Assembly (NCBI RefSeq): GCF_021021435.1
Contig: NZ_JAINWI010000010.1
Span: 124,001 to 188,000 of the forward strand
Length of the DNA: 64,000 bases
From: Seohaeicola saemankumensis
GTDB taxonomy: Bacteria; Pseudomonadota; Alphaproteobacteria; Rhodobacterales; Rhodobacteraceae
Reading direction: 5' to 3'
Both the position numbers and the translations under genes were made by a program. The notes beneath the pieces were generated by a model. The model was not told the DNA's origin and searched no databases. It saw only the letters and a program-made list of their open reading frames with translations. Shown here one piece after another: positions 7,497 to 13,637 of the stretch; the stretch's first letter is position 1; every line of letters begins with the position of its first letter.

Positions 7497-7606
7497 CGCA
7501 TGGGTATACTCTCACGTTACATGACTTAAATAGGCCAGATGCGTAACATTAGGGTTGACCGGATATTTAAGTGACTGTAACGGATATGCAGATATCCAAA
7601 AGTTAC
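7493..7606. promoter_or_regulatory. Cluster of GTTAC/GTAAC half-sites with a long inverted repeat
   Basis: Five GTAAC or GTTAC half-sites occur at 7493, 7516, 7543, 7577 and 7602, spaced 23-34 bases apart. Two belong to a long near-perfect inverted repeat (7516-7532 and 7564-7581, one mismatch and one gap, 31-base spacer). The block lies directly upstream of the serine recombinase. It could be its recombination site, an autoregulatory operator or an origin-like array. Confidence 0.6.
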
Positions 7607-7623
7607 ACACCGGAGAATCTGAC

Positions 7624-8250
7624 ATGACCTCTGCGATAGCCAACGTCGCCACCCTGAAACAGACTGTGGAGGCCCGTGGAGGTGCCCTTGTAGGTTACGC
7701 AAGGGTGTCCTCAGCGGGCCAGTCGCTTGAGGTCCAAACCACTGCCTTGGAGAAGGCTGGGGTCGCCACGCGTCATCTGTATGCGGAGAAGGCCAGCGGC
7801 ACGAAGCGGGAGGGGCGTGAGCAGTTGGCGCACATGCTGCGAAGCCTGCGCAAGGGCGACTGCGTGGTTATCACGCGGCTGGACCGGCTTGCACGCTCAA
7901 CCCAAGACCTTCTGACCATTGCGGCGCAGATCGAGGAGACAGGGGCCGACCTCACGGCGCTGGAACAGCCTATCAACACCGCATCGCCCGAGGGTCGCTT
8001 GTTCTTCACGATGCTCTCAGCATTCGGAGAGTTCGAGACCGAAATCAGGAAGGCCCGCCAGCGCGAGGGTATCGCCGCTGCGAAGGCCAAAGGCGACGAA
8101 AGCCCCTATAAGGGACGCCCCGCCAGTATCGACGCAGCAAAGGTTTGCCAGCTTCGAGAGGAAGGCGTCGGTCCTGCGGAAATTGCCAGAAGGCTCGGTA
8201 TCAGTAGGCAGTCGGTGTATCGCGTTGTCAGCGAGACCAAGACCGGCTGA
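7624..8250 (+). CDS. Serine recombinase (resolvase/invertase family)
   Basis: This 208-residue protein is a small serine recombinase. The catalytic domain opens with GYARVSSAGQSLEVQ, where the first serine after RV is the usual nucleophile, and includes VITRLDRLARST near residue 85, the conserved arginine motif. A helix-turn-helix follows at the C-terminus (GVGPAEIARRLGISRQSVYRVV). The ATG at 7624 has a GGAGAAT site; a longer start at 7555 falls inside the repeat array. It may resolve multimers, invert a segment or act as a regulator. The array of inverted half-sites directly upstream is a natural candidate substrate. Confidence 0.9.
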   Translation: MTSAIANVATLKQTVEARGGALVGYARVSSAGQSLEVQTTALEKAGVATRHLYAEKASGTKREGREQLAHMLRSLRKGDCVVITRLDRLARSTQDLLTIAAQIEETGADLTALEQPINTASPEGRLFFTMLSAFGEFETEIRKARQREGIAAAKAKGDESPYKGRPASIDAAKVCQLREEGVGPAEIARRLGISRQSVYRVVSETKTG

Positions 8251-8352
8251 CGACAGAACATCAATTCACCCACTCCCTAGCCCTAAGAAAGCCGAGACCA
8301 GTGTCTGGGACGCCCGATAGCAGAATATATTGAACCCACCCCCCTAGCATAA

Positions 8353-8431
8353 GAGAACCGACCCTGAGCGGTCCCCTTCCGATGTAGTAGCGGCATCGCC
8401 AAGGGCGGCTCGGCGACGACGGGCGGTTCTC
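8353..8431. other. Possible structured RNA element in a 360-base non-coding gap
   Basis: The gap 8251-8610 holds a long-range 8-bp pairing, GAGAACCG (8353-8360) with CGGTTCTC (8424-8431). Between them are smaller hairpins, including ACC/GGT and GATG/CATC. No family is recognised. It precedes the ParB-like gene and could be a leader or a small RNA. The rest of the gap shows no supported gene. Confidence 0.35.
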
Positions 8432-8610
8432 CTGTGCAAGTCAAGTGATGTTGACTTCGCATTTTCGTTCCGGTGCCCGCCTCGGTGACCTCATGGGTTG
8501 TCGGGGCGGTTTCCTTTTGGCGGATGCCTGCGAAGGGGCCTCATCTGTGCTTTTCACAACTTGTCACACGACCACCAACCACCAAAACGCATGCAACAGG
8601 GACCGATGAC

Positions 8611-9471
8611 ATGCAGAACAGAACTCTCACGAATATCGACCGGAACAAGATCACCACCGACGCCACCTTCCGACATCGCTCAGGCCCCGATAGCGGCATC
8701 CATCTGGCCGCGCTCAGGAAGACCTTGCGGAACACCGGAAGGCTGGACGCTGTGCTGGTTTGGCAGGAGGCAGATGACAAGGGCACCGCAACGGGCCGCT
8801 TGGTTCTTCTCGACGGCCATTATCGCCTTGCAGCCTATCGGGCGGAGCAATCCGCCGGGAAGATCGAAGGCCGGGGCATCCCCGCGATGCTGATATCGGG
8901 CAACCGTATGGAAGCCCATCTCGCTGCCCTCATGGCGAACTCGAAGGACACCTTGCCGCTCACCATGCAGGAGCGCCTTAACGCGGCATGGAAGCTGGTG
9001 CAGGCTTACCCGAAGACGATCTCGAAGCCGCGCTTGGCGAGGGCCTCGGGGGTCTCCGAGCGCACCATCTTGAGCATGCGCCAACAGTTCAGAAAGTTCA
9101 CCGAGGCGGGTGAAACGCCAACCGGGAAATGGCTCATCGACCGTAGGTTCCCCGTAAAGAGCGATTATGAGCCGCCCTCAGATGCCGCGCGGCAGGCGAT
9201 GGTTGCAGCCCTGTCCCAAGCCCTCAAAGCCGCCTTGAATGAGGTGAGAACCCGTGACGTGGAAATCATCGGGGACGCGCTACAGGAAGCCCTTGGGGTG
9301 CGCCAGTTGGCCAGCATCGCGGATTACCTCGGGGGCGGCGATGAGGAAGACGACCGGGACACCTCATGGATGGAACCCGACATGAACGAAGGCGGCTTCC
9401 TCGATGCCGATGACGGTGACTTCAGAGGAACCCGGACGGAACCCCGAGAGGTGCCCGCGAGGCTGAATTGA
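8611..9471 (+). CDS. ParB/Srx-superfamily DNA-binding protein
   Basis: The 286-residue protein carries a ParB-like domain whose signature (LLDGHYRLAAYR near residue 70) corresponds to the ParB box that binds and hydrolyses CTP in true ParB proteins. A helix-turn-helix follows (SKPRLARASGVSERTILSMRQQF, about residues 135-160) and an acidic C-terminal tail rich in Asp and Glu. No ParA ATPase is encoded next to it, so it is more like solitary ParB-type regulators or nucleases of mobile elements. It starts the largest transcript of the island. The GTTAC motifs are possible binding sites; this is inference. Confidence 0.75.
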   Translation: MQNRTLTNIDRNKITTDATFRHRSGPDSGIHLAALRKTLRNTGRLDAVLVWQEADDKGTATGRLVLLDGHYRLAAYRAEQSAGKIEGRGIPAMLISGNRMEAHLAALMANSKDTLPLTMQERLNAAWKLVQAYPKTISKPRLARASGVSERTILSMRQQFRKFTEAGETPTGKWLIDRRFPVKSDYEPPSDAARQAMVAALSQALKAALNEVRTRDVEIIGDALQEALGVRQLASIADYLGGGDEEDDRDTSWMEPDMNEGGFLDADDGDFRGTRTEPREVPARLN

Positions 9472-9526
9472 ACGACCCCAACCACGCAACCATAGACCAC
9501 GCAAATTGCGCGGTTCACACATCCTC

Positions 9527-9563
9527 AACGCGCCCCTGTCGGTCCTCCCGGCGGGGGCGTTTT
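9527..9563 (+). terminator. Terminator after the ParB-like gene
   Basis: CGCCCC (9531-9536) pairs with GGGGCG (9554-9559), followed by TTTTC. The left arm lies in CAACGCGCCCCTG, which is repeated at 11249 in a second hairpin. Confidence 0.6.
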
Positions 9564-9586
9564 CAATTCCATAGAAGGAAAACGAG

Positions 9587-9868
9587 ATGACGGACACCAT
9601 CCGCATCGACCTTGATGCAGTCCGGGTCTACCGGAACAAGAGCGAGTATCGAACCACCCAGCGGGCAAGGTCTTCTCTCGGTCACGAGATCATCGGTGAC
9701 GGGCCGATAGTCTCGAAGCTCGCAGCCATTCTCCGTGCGGAAAACCCACAGTTTGAGGGCCTTCTCGCGGTCTACCGAGGGGACACCCCCTGTTTCATCC
9801 CGACCCCCCTCAAAACGGCCTTTTTCTCAGCGCCCCAACCGAAACAACTGCGGAGGAGACCCAGATGA
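9587..9868 (+). CDS. Hypothetical island protein (93 residues)
   Basis: I do not recognise this protein. It has 93 residues, begins MTDTIRIDLDAVRVYRNKSE and ends in a basic tail (KQLRRRPR). There is no signal peptide or membrane segment. A GAAGGAA ribosome site precedes the ATG. Its stop overlaps the start of the next gene in the ATGA arrangement, so the two are probably translated together. It follows a terminator, so it likely has its own promoter. Confidence 0.6.
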   Translation: MTDTIRIDLDAVRVYRNKSEYRTTQRARSSLGHEIIGDGPIVSKLAAILRAENPQFEGLLAVYRGDTPCFIPTPLKTAFFSAPQPKQLRRRPR

Positions 9869-10239
9869 TCATCACTTACACCCGCCCCGCCAAGACGAAG
9901 GCAACCGCCGTGGGGGAACGAAATCGCGCTCGTTGGACCCGCTACCTTCGCAAGAAGCTCGTTTCGATGGTTCCGACCATAGAGATCATGAGTGCCGAGG
10001 AAGGCGCGACAAATGCCGCACGGAATATGCCTTGGGATAATCGCCCATGCTGGATAACCACCCGCATCCGCATCGACCAGATGGCCGTGATCGAGATGCT
10101 CCAAGCGCGGCATCTCAAGGCCACCGGCAAGGAAATCTCTCGGGCTGAAGTTCTGGCAGCACTCATGGCCGAGGGTCTGGAACGCATCCTCGGACACGCA
10201 AACTTCGGCGGCTCGACCGCTGACACCACCAACGGCTAA
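9865..10239 (+). CDS. Hypothetical island protein (124 residues), basic
   Basis: This 124-residue protein is unrecognised. The first third is strongly basic (TRPAKTKATAVGERNRARWTRYLRKK), followed by a helical region with VIEMLQARHLKATGKEISRAEVLAALMAEGLERIL. That stretch resembles a ribbon-helix-helix or other small DNA-binding fold used by plasmid regulators, but the resemblance is weak. It is translationally coupled to the preceding gene by an ATGA overlap. A role in DNA binding within the island is plausible. Confidence 0.6.
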   Translation: MIITYTRPAKTKATAVGERNRARWTRYLRKKLVSMVPTIEIMSAEEGATNAARNMPWDNRPCWITTRIRIDQMAVIEMLQARHLKATGKEISRAEVLAALMAEGLERILGHANFGGSTADTTNG

Positions 10240-10275
10240 CGCCGCCCATCAACTGAAAAAGCAAGGAACATCATC

Positions 10276-11241
10276 ATGGCAAACTGGATTACAGCAACTG
10301 GCGAGATCGAAGGTTCAGCATCGACACTGACCAGCCCCGACAGCCCCGCTCCCCTCGGAGGGTCAGGCCCCAGCGACGGCGGTTTCCGTGGGCGCGACAC
10401 CTCGGCAGGCTTCACGGCACGCGCGAACGACGACGAAAGCGAGGGCGTCATGGCCACTGTGCGCTCACAGGCAGGCAGCCCCATCATGACCCGCAACCCC
10501 AACGGCAATGACCTGATCAAATACCAAGGGGCGACGATCACACTGGACGTGGCCGCACATCTGGGTCTCGTGAACCGCAACCCTGACGGCTCGTTCTCCG
10601 ACAAGGCCACAACTGCAGCACTGAAAGACCCGACCTCTGGGGCCAAGGCTCCGGCAGACAAGGCCAATGAGAAGAGGGCTGAAGCGGAAGACGATACGGT
10701 GACCTTCGGGGAGAAGGCTCAGGCAACCCTGCAGGAGCTTCTTGCCACCCAGAAACATCACCCCGGCAACATGTTCCGAGCCGTGGACAGCGTGCTGCAT
10801 ACCGGCGACTTGGACGCGACAGCAATCGAGCGCATGGCATCCATCGAGGGCGTAGAGCCTGCTGAGATGCGGGCCAAAGTCGAGACCGTCTGGCAAGGTG
10901 CATACGACACGGGCACAGACATTCTTGCCGAGGCAGGCATCGAGGACGAGGACGCCTTCCAAGCGTTCATCACCTCGGACCTCAGGCGCAAGTCGGAGTT
11001 TACCGAGGCGGCTCGGAACCTCTTTGTTCACGGGAAGCCGGAAGGTCTTCGCGCCATGGCTGAGGCCTACCTACCCGCGATGGACCGTTATGAAGGTGCC
11101 CGTGTGAAGGCGATGCTGACCGAGGCCGGTTGGCAGTTCTCCGAAAAGGCAGGAGGAGGCATCAACGTCATCGTTCACGGGACACAGGTGCCATGGGAGG
11201 TGGCCGTGAAACAGAAGATCATCACCTTCTCGCGCGGCTAA
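10276..11241 (+). CDS. Hypothetical island protein (321 residues)
   Basis: The largest unrecognised island protein. The N-terminal 60 residues are low-complexity and rich in Gly, Ser, Pro and Asp. A middle section around residues 75-100 contains ITLDVAAHLGLVNRNPDGSF, and the rest is helical and acidic, ending in an IKVIVHGT-like beta segment (INVIVHGTQVPWEVAVK). No enzyme motif, membrane segment or signal is visible. An AAGGA ribosome site eight bases ahead supports the ATG. Its mix of disordered start and helical body would suit a structural or scaffold protein of a phage satellite, but nothing proves this. Confidence 0.6.
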   Translation: MANWITATGEIEGSASTLTSPDSPAPLGGSGPSDGGFRGRDTSAGFTARANDDESEGVMATVRSQAGSPIMTRNPNGNDLIKYQGATITLDVAAHLGLVNRNPDGSFSDKATTAALKDPTSGAKAPADKANEKRAEAEDDTVTFGEKAQATLQELLATQKHHPGNMFRAVDSVLHTGDLDATAIERMASIEGVEPAEMRAKVETVWQGAYDTGTDILAEAGIEDEDAFQAFITSDLRRKSEFTEAARNLFVHGKPEGLRAMAEAYLPAMDRYEGARVKAMLTEAGWQFSEKAGGGINVIVHGTQVPWEVAVKQKIITFSRG

Positions 11242-11248
11242 TACCCGC

Positions 11249-11283
11249 CCAACGCGCCCCTGAGCATCCTCGCTCGGGGGCAC
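11249..11283 (+). terminator. Hairpin with the repeated CAACGCGCCCCTG arm
   Basis: GCCCCTGAGC pairs with GCTCGGGGGC around a six-base loop, just after the 321-residue protein. There is no T-tract. The 5' arm repeats the sequence seen in the terminator at 9527. It may stop or stabilise the transcript. Confidence 0.4.
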
Positions 11284-11311
11284 CATCACACCAGACAGAA
11301 AGGATGCCGAC

Positions 11312-11563
11312 ATGGCTACTCCATACAGACCCAAGGTCACCGAGGGCGCACCCGGCGGCTTCGACCCGAAGTGCAACCAATCGACAACTGCAGGCGTGAC
11401 GTTCAGCGGCACCCTATCGGCGGCTGAGGTGGCCGCAAAAGCTCAGACCCGATACGCAGAGCGGCACGCCGAACAGGAAGCTTACAGACGTGCGAAGGAG
11501 GTTCAGAAAGGACAGCCCAGCGGAGACCAGAAGCGGTGGCTCTCCCAAGAGGAAATCACCTGA
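11312..11563 (+). CDS. Hypothetical island protein (83 residues)
   Basis: A small hydrophilic protein with a disordered start (ATPYRPKVTEGAPGGFDPK) and a long charged helix (LSAAEVAAKAQTRYAERHAEQEAYRRAKEVQKG) that could form a coiled coil. No family is recognised. A GAAAGGA ribosome site precedes the ATG. A terminator-like hairpin with a seven-T run follows its stop codon at once, so it ends the rightward transcript. Confidence 0.58.
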   Translation: MATPYRPKVTEGAPGGFDPKCNQSTTAGVTFSGTLSAAEVAAKAQTRYAERHAEQEAYRRAKEVQKGQPSGDQKRWLSQEEIT

Positions 11564-12053
11564 CCAATCATCCCCTCATGGCCCAGCGGCTGTGGGGGAT
11601 TTTTTTCGGGTCCAGCGCCTCGGGCGCACCGCCAAGGAGATCGCTGCCGAGATCGGTGAGGAACTGATCGCGGTGAAACATAAGCTGGCCCACGGGGAGT
11701 ATGAACCGTGGTGTGAGGAGAACCTGACGTTCACCAAAAAGACCCGTGCGATCTACATCAAGGTGGCTGAGGTCAAAAGTAACTCGTGGGTTACTTTTCA
11801 GCAGGCCAACAGCATCCGCGAGATGTTGGACTTCAAGGACACCAAGCCGGAACCCTCCACGGCACACCGAGCGGCCACCCTCGACGACCTCCGCAAGGTG
11901 GAACATCTGAGGGCCAAGCGGGACGAGCCTCAATCCGATTTAGGGGGGGCCTACAGCGCCACTGCGAGGGCTTTTTGCATGGCCTCAAAAGCCGCCTTCA
12001 ACCTTGCCTCCCCTCCCCCATACACTCGGTCGCCCACACCTCCGAGAGAATGA
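11490..12053 (+). CDS. DUF3102-like protein, start uncertain, possibly a remnant
   Basis: The open frame contains a DUF3102-type segment (AKEIAAEIGEELIAVKHKLAHGEYEPWCEENL, about residues 49-80), a family of unknown function common on phages and islands. The longest frame opens with a GTG at 11490 inside the preceding gene; another GTG lies at 11592. Neither has a proper ribosome site, and a terminator hairpin at 11570-11607 would separate it from the upstream transcript. The last 34 codons run antisense into the integrase gene and are probably not conserved. A perfect GTTAC palindrome lies inside the frame at 11775-11798. It may be a decaying gene. Confidence 0.5.
   Translation: MRRRFRKDSPAETRSGGSPKRKSPDQSSPHGPAAVGDFFRVQRLGRTAKEIAAEIGEELIAVKHKLAHGEYEPWCEENLTFTKKTRAIYIKVAEVKSNSWVTFQQANSIREMLDFKDTKPEPSTAHRAATLDDLRKVEHLRAKRDEPQSDLGGAYSATARAFCMASKAAFNLASPPPYTRSPTPPRE
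11570..11607 (+). terminator. Rho-independent terminator
   Basis: ATCCCC (11570-11575) pairs with GGGGAT (11595-11600), followed by a run of seven or eight T. It directly follows the 83-residue protein. Confidence 0.65.
11775..11798. repeat. Palindrome AAAAGTAAC-N6-GTTACTTTT
   Basis: Nine-base perfect inverted arms (11775-11783 and 11790-11798) around TCGTGG lie inside the DUF3102-like frame. The GTTAC core is the motif repeated upstream of the serine recombinase 4 kb away, suggesting a common DNA-binding protein. Confidence 0.6.
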
Positions 12054-13315
12054 CCGAGGATGCGGTTTTCGTCACGGTGATCTACGCCCGCTGTCACCAA
12101 ACGGTCCTTCATGTTGTGCCGCAAAGAGTAGACCACATGGCGGGGGTCATTGGTAACGGCACGAAGGTGCTTCATGAGCGCTTGCGATACGGCATCGGGG
12201 CCATTCTCTCGGGCGTAACTTGCGAACAGCATATGGGAGCCGTCACGAGACAGCGCCAAGGCTTCCTTCATCGCGTCCAATGCGTCACCCACAAGAGGCA
12301 CCGCTCGGATGCTGGTCTGTGTTTTCACGCTCCTGTCTTCATGCCACCGGACCCAGATGTGAGGATATCGGTGGTCAAAGAAAACATCTTCGACGCGTAG
12401 TCCGACAACCTCAGCGCCCCTGCATCCGGTTCCCTCAAGGATGCGCCAGATCAGACCAAGTTCAGGACGCCGCAACTTGCCCGTCATGCGGGTCCGCATG
12501 GCTTCGAGAACGGGGGCCGGAAGCGGGTCGCGAAGTTCCCATTCGGTCTGCGGGGCCTTGTTCGGTGTAGCCAGTGAAATGCCCTCGAACGGGTTCTTGG
12601 CTTCCTTCTCAAGGTCGAATGACTTGACCGCCAAGTTGACCATAGTGGAGACCATATCTAACTCCCGCCGGACAGTTCGAGGGGCCAAAAGTTTGCCGCC
12701 TTTACCGTTTGCAGCGACACCCAGCATGTAGTCTCGAAGCTTGCGCCCGTGCGCGTCCTTCAAGTCAACCAACGGCAGCTTCCCGAGCGGCCCCAACGCG
12801 GCCTCTACCCGACGACAGACGCGCTCCAAACGGTTCTTCTGGTTGCGTCCGGGGTTGTCCCCAAGCCGTTCCTGCTCATACATGCGCTTGGCATCCAGCA
12901 TGGTGACAGGCGGCTCTTCGGCATCTGGCATCATCAATGCTCTGATCATGGTGGGGTCTGCACCTCGGCGATGTAAATCATCCGCTAGGACTTCTTGCCG
13001 ATCATCATCACTCAGATTGCCGACTATTCCCTCCTTCATGGCGGTGACTTCGGCGACAGCTTCGCGCCAATGCTCAAGCGGCGAAAGGACACCCTGCCCT
13101 GCCCCCCTGCGCTTGGCCTTCGCAACGATCTTTTCATATTCGGCGAGGAGTGCTTCTTGTTCTCTTACCAGCGCGGCACCCTCGCGAGCCTTCATAGACA
13201 CCTGAAAAAACTCTTCTCCCAAGACCCCAGCAACAGCTTTAGGGAAGCGACGGCGGAACCGTTTGCGGCCTCCTGAGAGTTCATCAACGTATTTGAGTTT
13301 CATCATCACCACCAT
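11951..13315 (-). CDS. Tyrosine-type site-specific integrase
   Basis: This 454-residue protein is a phage-type integrase that would insert and excise the island at tRNA-Leu. The C-terminal catalytic domain has the arginine in GTGCRGAEVVGL (about residue 298), the RHNMKDRLV segment of the second conserved box, then LGHSLGG and the tyrosine nucleophile in DRVYGG near residue 432. The N-terminal half is a long helical SAM-like and arm-binding region. Two further in-frame ATG codons lie within the first five residues, so the start could be 13315, 13306 or 13303. It sits beside the tRNA, as usual, and is transcribed away from it. Confidence 0.93.
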   Translation of the reverse strand: MVVMMKLKYVDELSGGRKRFRRRFPKAVAGVLGEEFFQVSMKAREGAALVREQEALLAEYEKIVAKAKRRGAGQGVLSPLEHWREAVAEVTAMKEGIVGNLSDDDRQEVLADDLHRRGADPTMIRALMMPDAEEPPVTMLDAKRMYEQERLGDNPGRNQKNRLERVCRRVEAALGPLGKLPLVDLKDAHGRKLRDYMLGVAANGKGGKLLAPRTVRRELDMVSTMVNLAVKSFDLEKEAKNPFEGISLATPNKAPQTEWELRDPLPAPVLEAMRTRMTGKLRRPELGLIWRILEGTGCRGAEVVGLRVEDVFFDHRYPHIWVRWHEDRSVKTQTSIRAVPLVGDALDAMKEALALSRDGSHMLFASYARENGPDAVSQALMKHLRAVTNDPRHVVYSLRHNMKDRLVTAGVDHRDENRILGHSLGGVGDRVYGGGEARLKAAFEAMQKALAVAL

Positions 13316-13320
13316 CGCAA

Positions 13321-13350
13321 GTGTCCCATATGTGTCCCGTTTTGTGTCTC
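13321..13350. repeat. Right arm-type GTGTCYC motifs, helically phased
   Basis: GTGTCCC at 13321 and 13332 and GTGTCTC at 13344 are spaced 11 and 12 bases, about one helical turn each, just upstream of the integrase start. The left end carries the same motifs. Likely integrase arm sites; they may also control the integrase promoter. Confidence 0.5.
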
Positions 13351-13377
13351 GGGATGGGCGCGATATGCCTGATAGCC

Positions 13378-13402
13378 TTAAAAAACAGGCCCCTCAAGGG
13401 GG
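13378..13402 (-). terminator. Terminator for tRNA-Leu, supplied by the island
   Basis: Read on the minus strand, CCCCT-TG-AGGGG is followed by a T-rich run just beyond the tRNA 3' end. It belongs to the island side of the right junction. Confidence 0.55.
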
Positions 13403-13406
13403 TGAT

Positions 13407-13426
13407 TTGGTGCGGTCGAGAAGACT
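13407..13426. repeat. Right attachment site within tRNA-Leu 3' end
   Basis: The right copy of the 20-bp direct repeat includes the CCA end, discriminator base, acceptor stem 3' strand and part of the T arm. Insertion therefore keeps the tRNA gene intact. Confidence 0.93.
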
Positions 13427-13493
13427 CGAACTTCCACGGGAGTTACCCCACAGCGACCTCAACGCTGCGCGTCTACCATTCCGCCACGACCGC
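13408..13493 (-). tRNA. tRNA-Leu, anticodon GAG
   Basis: The 86-base gene folds as a class II tRNA with a variable arm. The acceptor pair is GCGGTCG/CGACCGC, the encoded 3' end is ACCA, the T loop reads GTTCGAGTC and the anticodon loop is TTGAGGT with GAG at 13458-13460. It reads the leucine codon CUC (and CUU by wobble). Its 3' end is the insertion site of the island. Confidence 0.97.
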
Positions 13494-13515
13494 ACGTGAT
13501 CAGGTAACGTGGGGC

Positions 13516-13544
13516 CGTATAGACAATGCCCGCAAGCTTGTGAA
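13516..13544 (-). promoter_or_regulatory. Promoter of tRNA-Leu
   Basis: On the minus strand TTCACA (13539-13544) and TATACG (13516-13521) are separated by 17 bases. Transcription would begin about 16 bases before the mature tRNA. Confidence 0.55.
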
Positions 13545-13586
13545 GGGGCTAAATGCAGCCGCAGCGCCGGAGCGGCACAGAGTTGC

Positions 13587-13611
13587 GGCAGGGGCCGATC
13601 CGGCCCCTGCC
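13587..13611. other. Strong hairpin between tRNA-Leu promoter and preceding gene end
   Basis: Ten perfectly paired bases (GGCAGGGGCC/GGCCCCTGCC) enclose a five-base loop. It lies 26 bases past the stop of the secreted protein gene and has no T-tract. It may stabilise or end that transcript. Confidence 0.5.
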
Positions 13612-13637
13612 CTGTCGGTTGCGGTCAACCCGCCGCC

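Larger units (their letters stand above)
6268..13426. mobile_element. Integrated genomic island at tRNA-Leu(GAG)
   Basis: A 7.1-kb element is bounded by 20-bp direct repeats, the right one being the tRNA-Leu 3' end. It encodes a tyrosine integrase next to the tRNA, a serine recombinase, a ParB-like protein, a DUF3102-like frame and several small proteins with no recognised function. No phage capsid, tail, terminase, conjugation or resistance gene is visible. It could be a phage satellite, a plasmid-derived integrative element or a decayed prophage. Regularly spaced GTGTCYC motifs near both ends look like integrase arm sites. The 180 bases from 6288 to the first gene hold those left arm motifs and an AT-rich stretch. 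Confidence 0.92.

Noticed and set aside
8448-8609. Open frame of 53 codons starting ATG in the gap before the ParB-like gene
   Set aside because: No ribosome site, odd composition with many Cys/Thr/His at its end, and it runs up to the next gene in a different frame. Not enough to call it a gene.
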